A DNA stretch of 64,000 nt from Pseudodesulfovibrio sp. (GTDB taxonomy: Bacteria > Desulfobacterota > Desulfovibrionia > Desulfovibrionales > Desulfovibrionaceae): contig JADGEX010000001.1 in NCBI GenBank assembly GCA_016744135.1, forward strand, positions 2,119,029-2,183,028, in the 5' to 3' direction. Positions 54,618-63,676 of this stretch are shown piece after piece. Position 1 is the stretch's first letter. Each line of letters begins with the position of its first letter. The notes beneath the pieces were generated by a model. That model did not search any database. It was not told where the DNA came from and saw only the letters and a list, made by a program, of their open reading frames with translations. The position numbers and the translations under genes were made by a program.

Positions 54618-55415
54618 GTGCGCGCCATGGTTCTAAAAGTTAACGGCATACTACTGTGTATTCTTTTTTTGATGGCGGGATATGTTCCGGCCTCGGCGCA
54701 AGAGACTATTGTCGCGGTTGCCGACAGGTGGATGCCTTACAATGGTCGAGCCGGGTCCAGCGAGGAAGGGTATGCGGTTGAGATACTGCGTGCGATTTTT
54801 GAACCCATGGGCCACCGCGTCGAGTACCGGGAAATGCCGTGGAAGCGAGCAATTGAAGATGTGTTGGCCGGAAAAGCCGACATCCTGATAGGCTCCCTGA
54901 AGAGTGATAATTCAAAGTATCTTTTCCCCAAGGAAACTCTTGGTAAGGATTTGATGTGTTTTTATACCAATCGCCCCGATTGGAAGTTTATCGGTCCCGA
55001 ATCCCTCGCTGGCGTCAGGATCGGGTTAGTGAAAGGGTATATTTATAGGGAATGGGTCCTTGAAAGGCTCAGGCTTTCTCCGCATCAATTTCATATCATG
55101 CATGGCGACGAACCTGTTGTTCGTCTTCTTGGGATGCTCAAGGATAACAGAATTCAGGTTATGCCCGGCAACAAGGCTGTTGTTGAATATTATGTGAAGA
55201 CTCTTGGACTGGAAAAAGATGTCCATCTTGCAGGGTGTTTCACTGACACGAAAGAAAAATATCTGTACTTCGCATTGTCCCCTGCTCAGCCGGAGCGTTC
55301 GAAAGCGCTTGGAGCCTCTCTCGATAAGGGAATATCTCTTATGCGTAAGACAGGACAACTGAATCATCTGTTGATTAAGTATGGCCTTAAGGATTGGGTA
55401 CGGCTCAGAAAATAG
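54618..55415 (+). CDS. Family 3 periplasmic solute-binding protein
   Basis: A 265-aa protein with a signal peptide (about 1-28, ending VPASAQ) and a binding domain: DRWMPYNGRAGSSEEGYAVEILRAI, YREMPWKRAIEDVLAGKADILIGS and ending KTGQLNHLLIKYGLKDW. It lacks an adjacent transporter, like the protein at 48285. The start is GTG at 54618 or ATG at 54627; neither has a good ribosome site. A hairpin follows (55498-55526). Confidence 0.8.
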   Translation: MRAMVLKVNGILLCILFLMAGYVPASAQETIVAVADRWMPYNGRAGSSEEGYAVEILRAIFEPMGHRVEYREMPWKRAIEDVLAGKADILIGSLKSDNSKYLFPKETLGKDLMCFYTNRPDWKFIGPESLAGVRIGLVKGYIYREWVLERLRLSPHQFHIMHGDEPVVRLLGMLKDNRIQVMPGNKAVVEYYVKTLGLEKDVHLAGCFTDTKEKYLYFALSPAQPERSKALGASLDKGISLMRKTGQLNHLLIKYGLKDWVRLRK

Positions 55416-55497
55416 TCATTTTTAAGGGGAATGCGTTCCGTGTTGGTAGTGCGTTTTTTTACGATATATTGAGGATTTTGGTACATTGAATAAACGA

Positions 55498-55526
55498 CAG
55501 GGGCATCCGACTTTCGGATGCCCCTG
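55498..55526. terminator. Hairpin between convergent genes
   Basis: CAGGGGCATCCGA and TCGGATGCCCCTG with a CTT loop lie between a solute-binding protein gene and a chemoreceptor gene that converge. The T runs on either side are poor, so it may be a weak bidirectional terminator. Confidence 0.6.
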
Positions 55527-55546
55527 TGCTATTGGGGGAAGGGAAG

Positions 55547-57565
55547 CTAGAATTTTTCGTAATCCTGATCATCCATATTTATGGAGAAGCCTTTGTCCTG
55601 ATTTGTTGTCTGAGGCTGTGCGGAGGGAAGGGCCTGGTACGGGGTGGTGACCACAACTCTTGCGTTGCTCATGCCACCGTTGCCGTTTTGGACCTTGAAG
55701 AAGGTCATTGCTTGAGCAAGGTTTTCTGCCTGTGCGGCCAGTTCTTCGGATGTAGAAGCCATTTCTTCCGATGCAGAAGCATTTCCTTGAACGACCTGAT
55801 CGAGTTGTCCCACTGAAGAACTAATTTCAGTGATACCCTTGTCCTGTTCAATACAGCTTGAAGCTATCTCCTGCACCAGTTCCGCTGTTCTGCCAATTTC
55901 AGGGACCAGTTCTTCCAGCATTTGGCTTGCCCGGTCGGCAACGCCCATGGATGATTCGGAAAGACCGCTGATTTCTTCTGCGGCCTGCCCACTGCGTTCG
56001 GCCAGCTTACGGACTTCTGCTGCGACCACGGCAAAGCCTTTGCCATGTTCACCGGCGCGTGCCGCTTCAATAGCCGCGTTCAATGCCAGCAGATTGGTTT
56101 GGCGGGCTATTTCTTGAATGATGGTGATGCGTTCGGCAATGGATTTGAAAGCATCCAAGGCTTCTCCAACGGCTTCGCCACTTTCTTTGGCCCTTTCGGA
56201 TGCTTTGACTGCGATACCTTCGGTCTGTTGTGCACTTTCCGTATTGGAGCGGATGCCGGAACTCATTTCTTCTATGGAGGCTGAAATGGATTCAATGGAG
56301 GCTGCCTGCTCAACCACAGACTGCGAGAGTGATTGTGCCGATGCCGACAGTTGTTCACTTCCAGCAGAGACATTTTCAGTGGACTGGTTGACCTCGCCCA
56401 CAACCCCATTAAGTTTGTCAGCCATTTTTGACAGCGAGTTGGCCAATTGTCCTACTTCATCTTTTTGGTTCAGATCCACAGAGGCAGTTAGATCGCCAGT
56501 GGAAACCGTGGAGGCGAAATCCATGCCTTTTTGGAGTGGGAGAATGATGCCTCTGGCAATAATCCACGCAAGCAATATACCAATTAGTATAGAAATCGTA
56601 CTGAAGATTATTACCCCGATTTTTGTGTCATTTGCGGCTTTGAGCATTTCGCTATCAGTCATGATATTTTCGGCGATAATTTCAGTGCTTTGAGTGAGAA
56701 TATTTTGCACGGCATTGAGGGCTGGCAAAGTCTTATTCGTATAAACGGCTTTTGCCTCTTCATACCCCTTTATACGATTATCGTTAAGAGTGAGAACCGA
56801 GTCGATGGCTATCAACGTTTCGTCGGCAAGTCCGGCTGTGATTTGGCGGAACCATGACTGGGCTTCACCGCGTTCACCGGATGCCAAAAATTTGTTGATG
56901 TCGTTGGCGGAGTCATGCAGAGCTGCATGTGGTTCATATATGCCTTTGATTGCAGCCGCGAACTCAGGGTCTGCTTGCATCTTTTTTTGTGTTTCAGCCG
57001 AATAGAGCCATATACCGAGCTTGCATTTGTGAGGGTCGGTTTGAACTCCTGTTGTGGTCGCTTGAGGGTCAAGGAGTGTATTCTTTATTTGTCCAAGCCA
57101 AACAAGATGATCAAGTTTCTTGTCACGCAGGAAGGCTCCGAGTTCAATGTCCGCCGGTGCATATTGGTTACTGATTTCAATGGCGGAGGTGTGCAGCTCA
57201 TTATGGTGTTTTTCAATCTTGGCCAACAGTGGCTTGATGCTTGGGACCAATTTCTCAGCCGCGATACGAGCATCACTGTAGTACCATTTACCGAAAGCGC
57301 ATTGTTTGGGGTTCGTTTGTACGTTCAAGGTGTGGATGTGCGAGTCGGTTAATAGTTCGTTAACCTTTTCAGCCCATTTGAGGTGGTCGACGACTTTTTG
57401 TGTGAAGTTGCCACGCAATTGGTTGCCGGAAATGACTTCTTTCGCATTGCCGACGATTCCTTCGATTCCAAACGTTGACCAAAACCCAAGACCAATGAGC
57501 AATAGTAGTACGGCACCAAAGCCGATTCCAAACTTGATGCAGAGTTTGCAGTCTTTCCAACCCAT
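55547..57565 (-). CDS. Chemoreceptor with tandem CZB-like domains
   Basis: A 672-aa methyl-accepting chemotaxis protein. After membrane helix one (about 12-31) come two zinc-binding chemoreceptor-like domains with equal spacing: H61, C89, H121, H125 and H153, C181, H213, H217, each with Cys-x-[FL]-G-x-W. Helix two is about 311-336; HAMP and an intact tip ([21 protein letters not shown]) follow. The tail is [14 protein letters not shown] domains are usually cytoplasmic and single; here a pair lies between the helices, so probably periplasmic. CTGGAGG precedes the ATG. Confidence 0.9.
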   Translation of the reverse strand: MGWKDCKLCIKFGIGFGAVLLLLIGLGFWSTFGIEGIVGNAKEVISGNQLRGNFTQKVVDHLKWAEKVNELLTDSHIHTLNVQTNPKQCAFGKWYYSDARIAAEKLVPSIKPLLAKIEKHHNELHTSAIEISNQYAPADIELGAFLRDKKLDHLVWLGQIKNTLLDPQATTTGVQTDPHKCKLGIWLYSAETQKKMQADPEFAAAIKGIYEPHAALHDSANDINKFLASGERGEAQSWFRQITAGLADETLIAIDSVLTLNDNRIKGYEEAKAVYTNKTLPALNAVQNILTQSTEIIAENIMTDSEMLKAANDTKIGVIIFSTISILIGILLAWIIARGIILPLQKGMDFASTVSTGDLTASVDLNQKDEVGQLANSLSKMADKLNGVVGEVNQSTENVSAGSEQLSASAQSLSQSVVEQAASIESISASIEEMSSGIRSNTESAQQTEGIAVKASERAKESGEAVGEALDAFKSIAERITIIQEIARQTNLLALNAAIEAARAGEHGKGFAVVAAEVRKLAERSGQAAEEISGLSESSMGVADRASQMLEELVPEIGRTAELVQEIASSCIEQDKGITEISSSVGQLDQVVQGNASASEEMASTSEELAAQAENLAQAMTFFKVQNGNGGMSNARVVVTTPYQALPSAQPQTTNQDKGFSINMDDQDYEKF

Positions 57566-57887
57566 TTTATCCTCCAGAAAGGCTAAGTTTCACACCAAAA
57601 AAGTATGAATAGTTTAAGAGGGATATCGACTATTAGGCTGTTAAGAGCATAGTAGTTGTCCTTCAATTATAATTTTTAAATAATAATTATTTTTATTGAT
57701 AATAATTAAATAGGTATATGCTTTGCCGTATGAGTGGACATATTTCTATTGTCTCTGATGGTGGGCTACTGATAAGGTGCGAGCCTTGAAGAGTCGGATC
57801 ATGTGCCTGAAAGTGACATTATCCATATTCATAAGAAGACGACGTATGTTTTTATAAAGGCGTTCAACCCAAAGACTGGAGGGAAAT
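57566..57887. other. AT-rich divergent promoter region of a chemoreceptor gene and glnA
   Basis: 322 bp with a strongly AT-rich centre (57660-57720). I see no convincing sigma-54 site (GG-N10-GC) for glnA and no gene. The last 15 bases contain the glnA ribosome site GGAGGG. Confidence 0.55.
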
Positions 57888-59231
57888 ATGAATATCCCGG
57901 TTTTCAATTGTAAAAATGCAGATGACGTGATGAAGGCGGTCAAGGATTATGACGTCAGCTTCATTCAGTACTGGTTCTTGGACATCCTCGGTACGTTGAA
58001 GAGTTTTCAGGTTACACCCAATGAGCTTGAGGCTTCCTTTGAGGAAGGCATGGGGTTTGACGGGTCTTCTATTCTCGGTTTTTGCCGTATCGATGAGTCG
58101 GATATGGTGGCCATGCCAGACCCGACCACTTTTCAAATCTGTTCATGGCGTCCTTCCGACAGACCTGTTGCCCGCATGTTCTGTGATGTCGTCAGCCCTG
58201 ATGGTGCGCCGTTCGAAGCTGATTCTCGGTACGTTCTCAAGAAGGTCATGGGGCAGGCTGCCGAAAAAGGGTACACCTTCTACGTTGGACCCGAACTTGA
58301 ATTTTTTCTTTTTGCTGACGATCAGGACACAGAAGTTCTGGATGCTGGTGGATATTTTGATGCTCCGCCGCTTGATCTCGGTAATAACATTCGCCGTGAT
58401 ATTATTTTTGCGCTCGATGCCATGGGTATTCAGGTTGAGTACTCTCACCACGAGGTAGCGCCATCTCAGCACGAGATTGACTTGCGGTATGCAGAAGGCA
58501 TGAGGATGGCCGACACAGCCATGACATATCGTGTTGTGGTTAAGGAAACCGCGCGTAAGCACGGATGCTATGCGACCTTCATGCCCAAGCCGATTTTTGG
58601 TGAAAACGGCTCCGGTATGCATGTTCATCAGTCGTTGTTTAAGAATGGCCGTAATGTATTTTATGATGCCAACGATGAGTATCATCTGTCGTCTGAAGGC
58701 AAGTCCTATATCGCAGGTATTCTCAAGCATTCTCCGGAATTCGTGGCTGTCACCAACCAGTGGGTCAATTCTTACAAGCGTTTGGTTCCTGGGTACGAAG
58801 CACCGGTTTATATCGCCTGGGCGCGTCGTAATCGTTCGGCGCTCGTTCGTGTGCCTATGTACAAACCCGGTAAAGAGAACGCCACCCGCATGGAATTGCG
58901 TTGTCCGGACCCGGCTGCCAATCCGTATCTCTGCTTTGCCGTCCAGCTTGCCGCCGGACTCAAGGGCATGGAAGAGGGCTATGAACTGGCCGCACCGGTG
59001 GAAGAAGATATTTTCTCCATGGATGCCCGTCAGCTCAAGAAGAACAAGATTAAGTCCTTGCCCGGCTCTTTGTATGAAGCCGCCATCAACTTGCAGAAGT
59101 CCAGCTTCATGAAAGAAGTCCTCGGTGAACATCTGCACACAGCCTTGGTCGAAAATAAACTTGCAGAATGGGACGAATACAGCACACAAGTTACCGAATA
59201 CGAGCTTGATAAGTATTTGCCCGTATTATAG
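57888..59231 (+). CDS. glnA: Type I glutamine synthetase (GSI-alpha type)
   Basis: A 447-aa enzyme that makes glutamine from glutamate, ammonia and ATP. The N-terminal GFDGSSILGF, metal/ATP motifs PELEFFLF and HHEVAPSQHEID, and FMPKPIFGENGSGMHVHQSL are intact. Its length and the absence of the longer C-terminal adenylylation region (Tyr-containing NLYDLP loop) place it in the alpha group, which is usually controlled by feedback rather than adenylylation. GGAGGGAAAT precedes the ATG. The stop is followed 2 bp later by an inverted copy of the structured repeat and then by a terminator. Confidence 0.95.
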   Translation: MNIPVFNCKNADDVMKAVKDYDVSFIQYWFLDILGTLKSFQVTPNELEASFEEGMGFDGSSILGFCRIDESDMVAMPDPTTFQICSWRPSDRPVARMFCDVVSPDGAPFEADSRYVLKKVMGQAAEKGYTFYVGPELEFFLFADDQDTEVLDAGGYFDAPPLDLGNNIRRDIIFALDAMGIQVEYSHHEVAPSQHEIDLRYAEGMRMADTAMTYRVVVKETARKHGCYATFMPKPIFGENGSGMHVHQSLFKNGRNVFYDANDEYHLSSEGKSYIAGILKHSPEFVAVTNQWVNSYKRLVPGYEAPVYIAWARRNRSALVRVPMYKPGKENATRMELRCPDPAANPYLCFAVQLAAGLKGMEEGYELAAPVEEDIFSMDARQLKKNKIKSLPGSLYEAAINLQKSSFMKEVLGEHLHTALVENKLAEWDEYSTQVTEYELDKYLPVL

Positions 59232-59233
59232 GC

Positions 59234-59350
59234 GGCTTGTGATAGCGGCTCATCTGCGTTGTTGAAAGGCTTGAGTCTGTCCTTGCCGTACGGAGGTACG
59301 GCTGTGGGAAACTTAAAGCCTTTCGTCTAGAGTTCCACTACTCTCCCAAG
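59234..59350 (-). repeat. Structured dispersed repeat, copy 4 (inverted)
   Basis: Read on the minus strand, the middle stem is GAAAGGCTTTAAGT with ACTCAAGCCTTTC, keeping the bulged T but changing the pair next to it to C-G. The apical hairpin is CCGTAC-CTCC-GTACGG, again with a paired change relative to the other copies. It begins 2 bp after the glnA stop, antisense to glnA, as copy 1 does next to purE. Confidence 0.85.
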
Positions 59351-59404
59351 TTTAATCAGGGAGGTGGGCCTTTGAGAGAAAGTTGCATTTTGAAAGATTT
59401 ATTA

Positions 59405-59444
59405 AACAGGCGCATCATGTTTGAACATGGTGCGCCTGTTTTTT
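59405..59444 (+). terminator. Intrinsic terminator of glnA
   Basis: AACAGGCGCA...ATGTT pairs with AACAT...TGCGCCTGTT and is followed by TTTT. It lies 174 bp after the stop, beyond the structured repeat. Confidence 0.85.
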
Positions 59445-59460
59445 GTGGTGCGAGATTAAA

Positions 59461-59532
59461 GGGTCCTCGCCGAAGGCGCGATAAAAAGTTTTGGAGAGTC
59501 CAGAGAGTTTTTTTCAAAAGGTTCTCTGGCAG
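59461..59532 (+). repeat. Inverted-repeat dispersed element, copy 4
   Basis: GCCGAAGGCGCG, ATAAAAAGTTTTGGAGAG and an inverted repeat CCAGAGA...TCTCTGG follow in the same order as in the elements at 10264 and 19746. It is the most divergent of the long copies. Confidence 0.5.
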
Positions 59533-59639
59533 GCCCAGAACAGCGTCCCGGTCACGCTGAAGGCGACCGCCGGTAGACTTTCATCTCGTGTGCCTTGGTG
59601 GTATATAATGGGATCGAACCTGAACAGAGGGATAGACGT

Positions 59640-60752
59640 ATGGCATCGAAAGTATTTTTCTGGAATTTACGGGCAACGGTCAAAGCTCCTTTTGGCAAGC
59701 GTATGCGCAGCCTGCTCAAGGCGGCCAAGGGAAGCCAGTATATTAATGAAGGCGACCTGACGGCGATCAAGCTGCACTTTGGTGAACAGGGCACGACGGG
59801 TTTTTTGCGCCCGTTGTGGATCAAGCCTATTCTGGATTTTGTCCGTGAAGCTGGCGGCAAACCCTTCCTGACTGATGCCTCCACGTTATATGTGGGCCAG
59901 CGCGGCGAGGCCGTTTCTCATGCCATGTGCGCAGCGCATCATGGGTGGGATCCGCTTATGCTGGATGCGCCAGTGATTATTGCAGACGGCCTTCGGGGTG
60001 AATATGAGGTGCCTGTACCGGTAGGTGGCAAACATATTGAAGACGCGTATATCGCAGGTGGCATTGCCGAAGCGGATTTCTTCATTTCGCTCAACCATTT
60101 CAAGGGTCATGAGATGGCTGGATACGGCGGTGCCCTCAAGAATATAGGCATGGGGTCGGCCAGTAAGATGGGCAAGATGCAACAACACTTTTCCACTGGG
60201 CCGATTATTGATCAAGAAGCATGCACTGCGTGTGAAGCCTGCATTAAAGCCTGCAAGCCGGGAGCTTTGTATATTGACGAGGAAACGGGCAAGATCGCAC
60301 TCGACGCGGAAAAATGTGTGGGGTGTGGTGGATGCTTTGTTGCCTGTCGTCATGACGGTCTCAAGGTGGACTGGAAGACAGGTGTGCAGGAATTTTTGGA
60401 ACGGATGATGGAATATTCCAAGGGTGTGTTGGCGACCAAGGAAAGTCCGTGCTTGCATGTGAATTTCGTTATGGACGTAGTGCCCGACTGTGATTGTGTG
60501 GGCTTTACCGATGCCCCCATTTGTCCGGATATTGGCGTGTTGGTGAGCTTTGATCCCGTGGCTGTCGATCAGGCATCCATGGATTTGGTGAATGAAGCCC
60601 AGCCGCTCTATCCCAGCCAGCTGCCTTTTGGAGTCACACCGGGACAGAACAAGTTTTTGGCCATTCATCAGCATGTCCCGGAAGCATTTGGGCTGGACTA
60701 TGCGGAAGAGATTGGCCTTGGTTCACGGGAATATGAGCTGATTAATCTTTAG
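59640..60752 (+). CDS. DUF362 protein with two [4Fe-4S] motifs
   Basis: A 370-aa protein. The DUF362 domain (about 1-185; AIKLHFGEQGTTGFLRP, FISLNHFKGHEMAGYGGALKN) is followed by a dicluster ferredoxin (about 195-255; CTACEACIKACKPG, CVGCGGCFVACRHDG) and then by a second part of DUF362 (FVMDVVPDCDCVGF, VSFDPVAVDQASMDL). Such proteins are widespread in anaerobes; the exact reaction is unknown. The ATG at 59640 is preceded by AGAGGGAT. It is monocistronic and followed by a terminator. Confidence 0.87.
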   Translation: MASKVFFWNLRATVKAPFGKRMRSLLKAAKGSQYINEGDLTAIKLHFGEQGTTGFLRPLWIKPILDFVREAGGKPFLTDASTLYVGQRGEAVSHAMCAAHHGWDPLMLDAPVIIADGLRGEYEVPVPVGGKHIEDAYIAGGIAEADFFISLNHFKGHEMAGYGGALKNIGMGSASKMGKMQQHFSTGPIIDQEACTACEACIKACKPGALYIDEETGKIALDAEKCVGCGGCFVACRHDGLKVDWKTGVQEFLERMMEYSKGVLATKESPCLHVNFVMDVVPDCDCVGFTDAPICPDIGVLVSFDPVAVDQASMDLVNEAQPLYPSQLPFGVTPGQNKFLAIHQHVPEAFGLDYAEEIGLGSREYELINL

Positions 60753-60769
60753 AGAGTACAGTGTAAGAA

Positions 60770-60804
60770 AAGGGGCGGGAGCTTGATATAAGCTCCCGCC
60801 CCTT
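60770..60804. terminator. Bidirectional terminator
   Basis: Perfect 15-bp arms AAGGGGCGGGAGCTT and AAGCTCCCGCCCCTT. On the minus strand it is followed by TTTCTTAC, so it best serves the leftward chemoreceptor gene, and it also ends the DUF362 transcript. Confidence 0.85.
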
Positions 60805-60815
60805 GCTGTTTGGAG

Positions 60816-62834
60816 TTAGAAGCGTTCGAATTCTTCACTGTCGTCCATCTTGAGATCCATGCCACTGGACGCCGATTTGGTTGGTGCGGCCGCGAGTTGT
60901 TGCTGCGGTTGCCGTTTTACAACGGTACGTTGCTGTGCCTGCCGCGATGACGTCCCAAGCCTGAAGAAGCTGATGGCTTGTTGCAGGTGTGCACTTTCGC
61001 TGGCCAGACTTTCAGAAGTGGATGCGATTTCCTCGGAAGAGGACGCGTTCTGCTGAATGATGTGGTCAAGCTGTTGGATGGCGGCGTTGATTTGTTCGAC
61101 GCCGGCACTTTGTTCGTTGGAAGCCGCGGTGATTTCCTGAATGAGCTGAGCCGTTTCCTGAATGTCCGGCACTAACTGGTCGAGCTTTCCACCCGCTTCT
61201 TCGGCCACTCGGACCGTGGAGGAGGAGAGTTCGCTGATTTCGGAGGCGGCCAGACCGCTGCGTTCCGCAAGCTTGCGCACTTCTGCGGCGACAACGGCAA
61301 ACCCTTTGCCGTGTTCACCGGCACGGGCCGCTTCAATGGCCGCGTTCAGTGCCAGCAGGTTGGTTTGACGAGCGATGTCTTCGATAACCGAGATTTTTTC
61401 AGCGATATCGGTCATGGCGTGCATGGCTTGAGATACGGCTTTGCCGCTTTCTTCGGCATTCCGTGCGGCCTTTGAGGCAATTTTTTCGGTTTTGCTGGCG
61501 TTTTCTGCGTTGCCCTGAATATTGGAGGCCATTTCTTCCATGGACGAAGAAACCTCTTCCACGCTGGCTGCCTGTTCAGATGCGCCTTCTGCCATGCTCT
61601 GCGAGGAAGCTGCCAGTTCTTCGCTGCCGGACGCTACGTTTTCCGTTGCGGAACTGACATTGCCGATGACGTTTCTGAGTTGGTTTGTCATGGCCCGCAG
61701 GGCATTTGCCAATGTGCCGATTTCATCTTTTTGATCAACATCAATATCTTTGGTCAGATCGCCTTCAGACAGGCTCTTGGCTAGGGAAATTCCCTTGAGA
61801 ACCGGTTTGGTGATGACATTGGCGATAACCAGAAGCACCACGAAGAGAATAACTACGGCTATGACGGCCATGATGATGGACGTGTAGGCAAAGGAGTCTG
61901 CTTGTTCTCGAACCTTGTTCATGGGAATGACAACAGCCAGGCTCCATGGCTCCCCGGTGCGTCCTACGGAGATGGGGGCGAGAGTAACGTACCAATCACC
62001 TTCGGCGGTCACGGTTTCGTATGAAAAGTCTTTACCCGTTTTGGCCGCATTGACCACGCTGTTTGCATGGTTTGCATCCATAAAATCACGGATGTTTTTG
62101 CCCATCTTGTCGGTATCCGGGTGAGCGACGATGGTGCCTTTATTAGTCATGAGGAAGGCGTAGCCCGTGTCGAATGGTTTAATTTCATTAACGACTTTTT
62201 GTAAGTCGTTAAGGTAGAAATCAACGCCGACAATGCCGATGTTCTTACCGTTCTTTTTGATAGGATGCCCTGTGGAGGCAAGCCAGAATTTTTTGCCATC
62301 CACTTCCCACGGGTACGGCTCGGTAATGGTTTCAATGGACCCGGACATGGGTTTGGCAAACCACTCTTCGTTTTCAAAGTCACCGGCACCGGCAAAGCTG
62401 GGAACAATGGCTCCACCATCGCGGTGGAACCATGTGCGGTATGCGCCGTTGTATGTGCCTCTGTATTCTTCTTCACGGTCATCGAAATTATCGGGGGGGA
62501 AGGTACACCATGCACCAGCAAGTTCATCGTGTCGGTCAAGAACATCAATGACAAAGGCATCAAGGTATTCGCGATCAGGAATGGTAGAATAATTGACCCC
62601 TTGTTCATAAGCCGCAGCCATGGTTCGGGTGGCTGTCATTGCCAGATCCATGGTTTCACCCACTTCAAGGCTGTGGCCATATGCTAACCTGTGCGCGTTT
62701 TCAGAGGCTTGTTCAACGGCCATATCCTGCGCTTTGAAGGTCAGAATGACGGTGCTGGCAGTCATCACTATAAGGACGACAATGAATGTGGGCAGCAAAA
62801 TTTTGAGCTTGAGGCTCCAGTCCTTGAAACGCAT
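60816..62834 (-). CDS. Methyl-accepting chemotaxis protein, dCache_1 sensor
   Basis: A 672-aa chemoreceptor. Membrane helices at about 10-32 and 305-330 flank a periplasmic double Cache domain; [10 protein letters not shown] and the later GVDFYL resemble parts of the amino-acid-binding dCache_1 motif, so an amino-acid ligand is possible. HAMP, long coiled coil and the intact tip [21 protein letters not shown] follow. The tail is [13 protein letters not shown] start at ATG 62834 after CAAGGAG. A sigma-28-like promoter lies at 62877-62904. Confidence 0.93.
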   Translation of the reverse strand: MRFKDWSLKLKILLPTFIVVLIVMTASTVILTFKAQDMAVEQASENAHRLAYGHSLEVGETMDLAMTATRTMAAAYEQGVNYSTIPDREYLDAFVIDVLDRHDELAGAWCTFPPDNFDDREEEYRGTYNGAYRTWFHRDGGAIVPSFAGAGDFENEEWFAKPMSGSIETITEPYPWEVDGKKFWLASTGHPIKKNGKNIGIVGVDFYLNDLQKVVNEIKPFDTGYAFLMTNKGTIVAHPDTDKMGKNIRDFMDANHANSVVNAAKTGKDFSYETVTAEGDWYVTLAPISVGRTGEPWSLAVVIPMNKVREQADSFAYTSIIMAVIAVVILFVVLLVIANVITKPVLKGISLAKSLSEGDLTKDIDVDQKDEIGTLANALRAMTNQLRNVIGNVSSATENVASGSEELAASSQSMAEGASEQAASVEEVSSSMEEMASNIQGNAENASKTEKIASKAARNAEESGKAVSQAMHAMTDIAEKISVIEDIARQTNLLALNAAIEAARAGEHGKGFAVVAAEVRKLAERSGLAASEISELSSSTVRVAEEAGGKLDQLVPDIQETAQLIQEITAASNEQSAGVEQINAAIQQLDHIIQQNASSSEEIASTSESLASESAHLQQAISFFRLGTSSRQAQQRTVVKRQPQQQLAAAPTKSASSGMDLKMDDSEEFERF

Positions 62835-62876
62835 CACTTCTCCTTGGATTACGTGAAGGGGTTGGTCTTTCGTAAT

Positions 62877-62904
62877 ATATCGGCAGCTATCTAATAGTAC
62901 TTTA
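62877..62904 (-). promoter_or_regulatory. Sigma-28 (FliA)-like promoter
   Basis: Minus strand: TAAA, a 16-base spacer, GCCGATAT, against the flagellar/chemotaxis consensus TAAA-N15-GCCGATAA. It lies 43 bp before the dCache chemoreceptor start, a suitable position. Confidence 0.6.
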
Positions 62905-62998
62905 TGTGAAAAGATACTGTGACAACATTATATTTTGCCCCATGGTGGAGAAGAAGGGCAGGAGTCGATTTTGGCTGGGAGTAGAATGGAAAGAGGAA

Positions 62999-63667
62999 TT
63001 AAATCAGGCCGGCTGACGCCAATTCGTCCATGAGTTGTGCGACATTGGAACAGATGAAGTTCGGGGGGGAGTCGGTGAAGGCGTCGGCGTTGGCGTTTCC
63101 ACTGGTCACGGCGGCAGAAAGGGTACCTGCTCGATGGCCTGTTTCAACATCCATTGGATGATCTCCGACCATGAGAGATTTGGTCGGGTCGGCGCCGATG
63201 ACTGTGAGTGCTTGGTACAGGTGGGCGGGGTCAGGTTTGAGCTTGGATGCCACCTCACGGGGAATGAAGACACGTGTGTATTGTTCGATGTCAGGGAATA
63301 CCGTTTTGACTGCCGGAGAAATATTACGGGTGATCACCCCCGCGGCAACGCGTCGTTTTGCCAGGTCGGCAAGAACCGGTCTGGTAAATTCGAACAATGT
63401 ACCATCTCTGGCTGCATCCAGTTCCATGGCCGTAATGACCAATCGTCCGCGTGACAAAAATTCCATACCTTCAGCCCGGTCACGCTTCATGACCTGACTG
63501 GAGAGGTCTTCCAACCACTCGAGTGCGGGGCTGGAGTTTGGTACAGGGCGTTCGTCCATGAAGACTTCGCCAAGTGCGGCGATTTTGGTCTTCATCCAGT
63601 CAAAGTCCAGAGGGACATCGGCTAGAGTGCCGTCAAAATCAAAAATTATGGCGTCGAGTTTGCCCAT
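62999..63667 (-). CDS. HAD-family hydrolase
   Basis: A 222-aa protein of the haloacid-dehalogenase phosphatase superfamily, phosphoglycolate-phosphatase type. Motif I is IIFDFDGTLADVPLDFDW near residue 8, motif II lies in AGVITRNIS and the C-terminal motifs in KPDPAHLYQAL and LMVGDHPMDVETG. A helical cap occupies about 20-90. The gene follows nfo after 9 bp on the same strand, so they are likely cotranscribed. It might salvage phosphoglycolate from DNA repair, which would fit nfo; this is inference. Confidence 0.87.
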   Translation of the reverse strand: MGKLDAIIFDFDGTLADVPLDFDWMKTKIAALGEVFMDERPVPNSSPALEWLEDLSSQVMKRDRAEGMEFLSRGRLVITAMELDAARDGTLFEFTRPVLADLAKRRVAAGVITRNISPAVKTVFPDIEQYTRVFIPREVASKLKPDPAHLYQALTVIGADPTKSLMVGDHPMDVETGHRAGTLSAAVTSGNANADAFTDSPPNFICSNVAQLMDELASAGLI

Positions 63668-63676
63668 GCGTGAGAC

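Larger units (their letters stand above)
59232..59639. other. glnA 3' region and repeats
   Basis: 408 bp without a convincing gene. It contains the structured repeat (59234-59350), the glnA terminator (59405-59444), a partial inverted-repeat element (59461-59532) and the ribosome site of the DUF362 gene. Confidence 0.65.

Noticed and set aside
57720-57800. Sigma-54 promoter for glnA
   Set aside because: No GG-N10-GC pair with proper flanks was found in the leader.
59372-59560. 62-aa plus-strand frame after glnA
   Set aside because: It crosses the glnA terminator and a dispersed element; start lacks a ribosome site.
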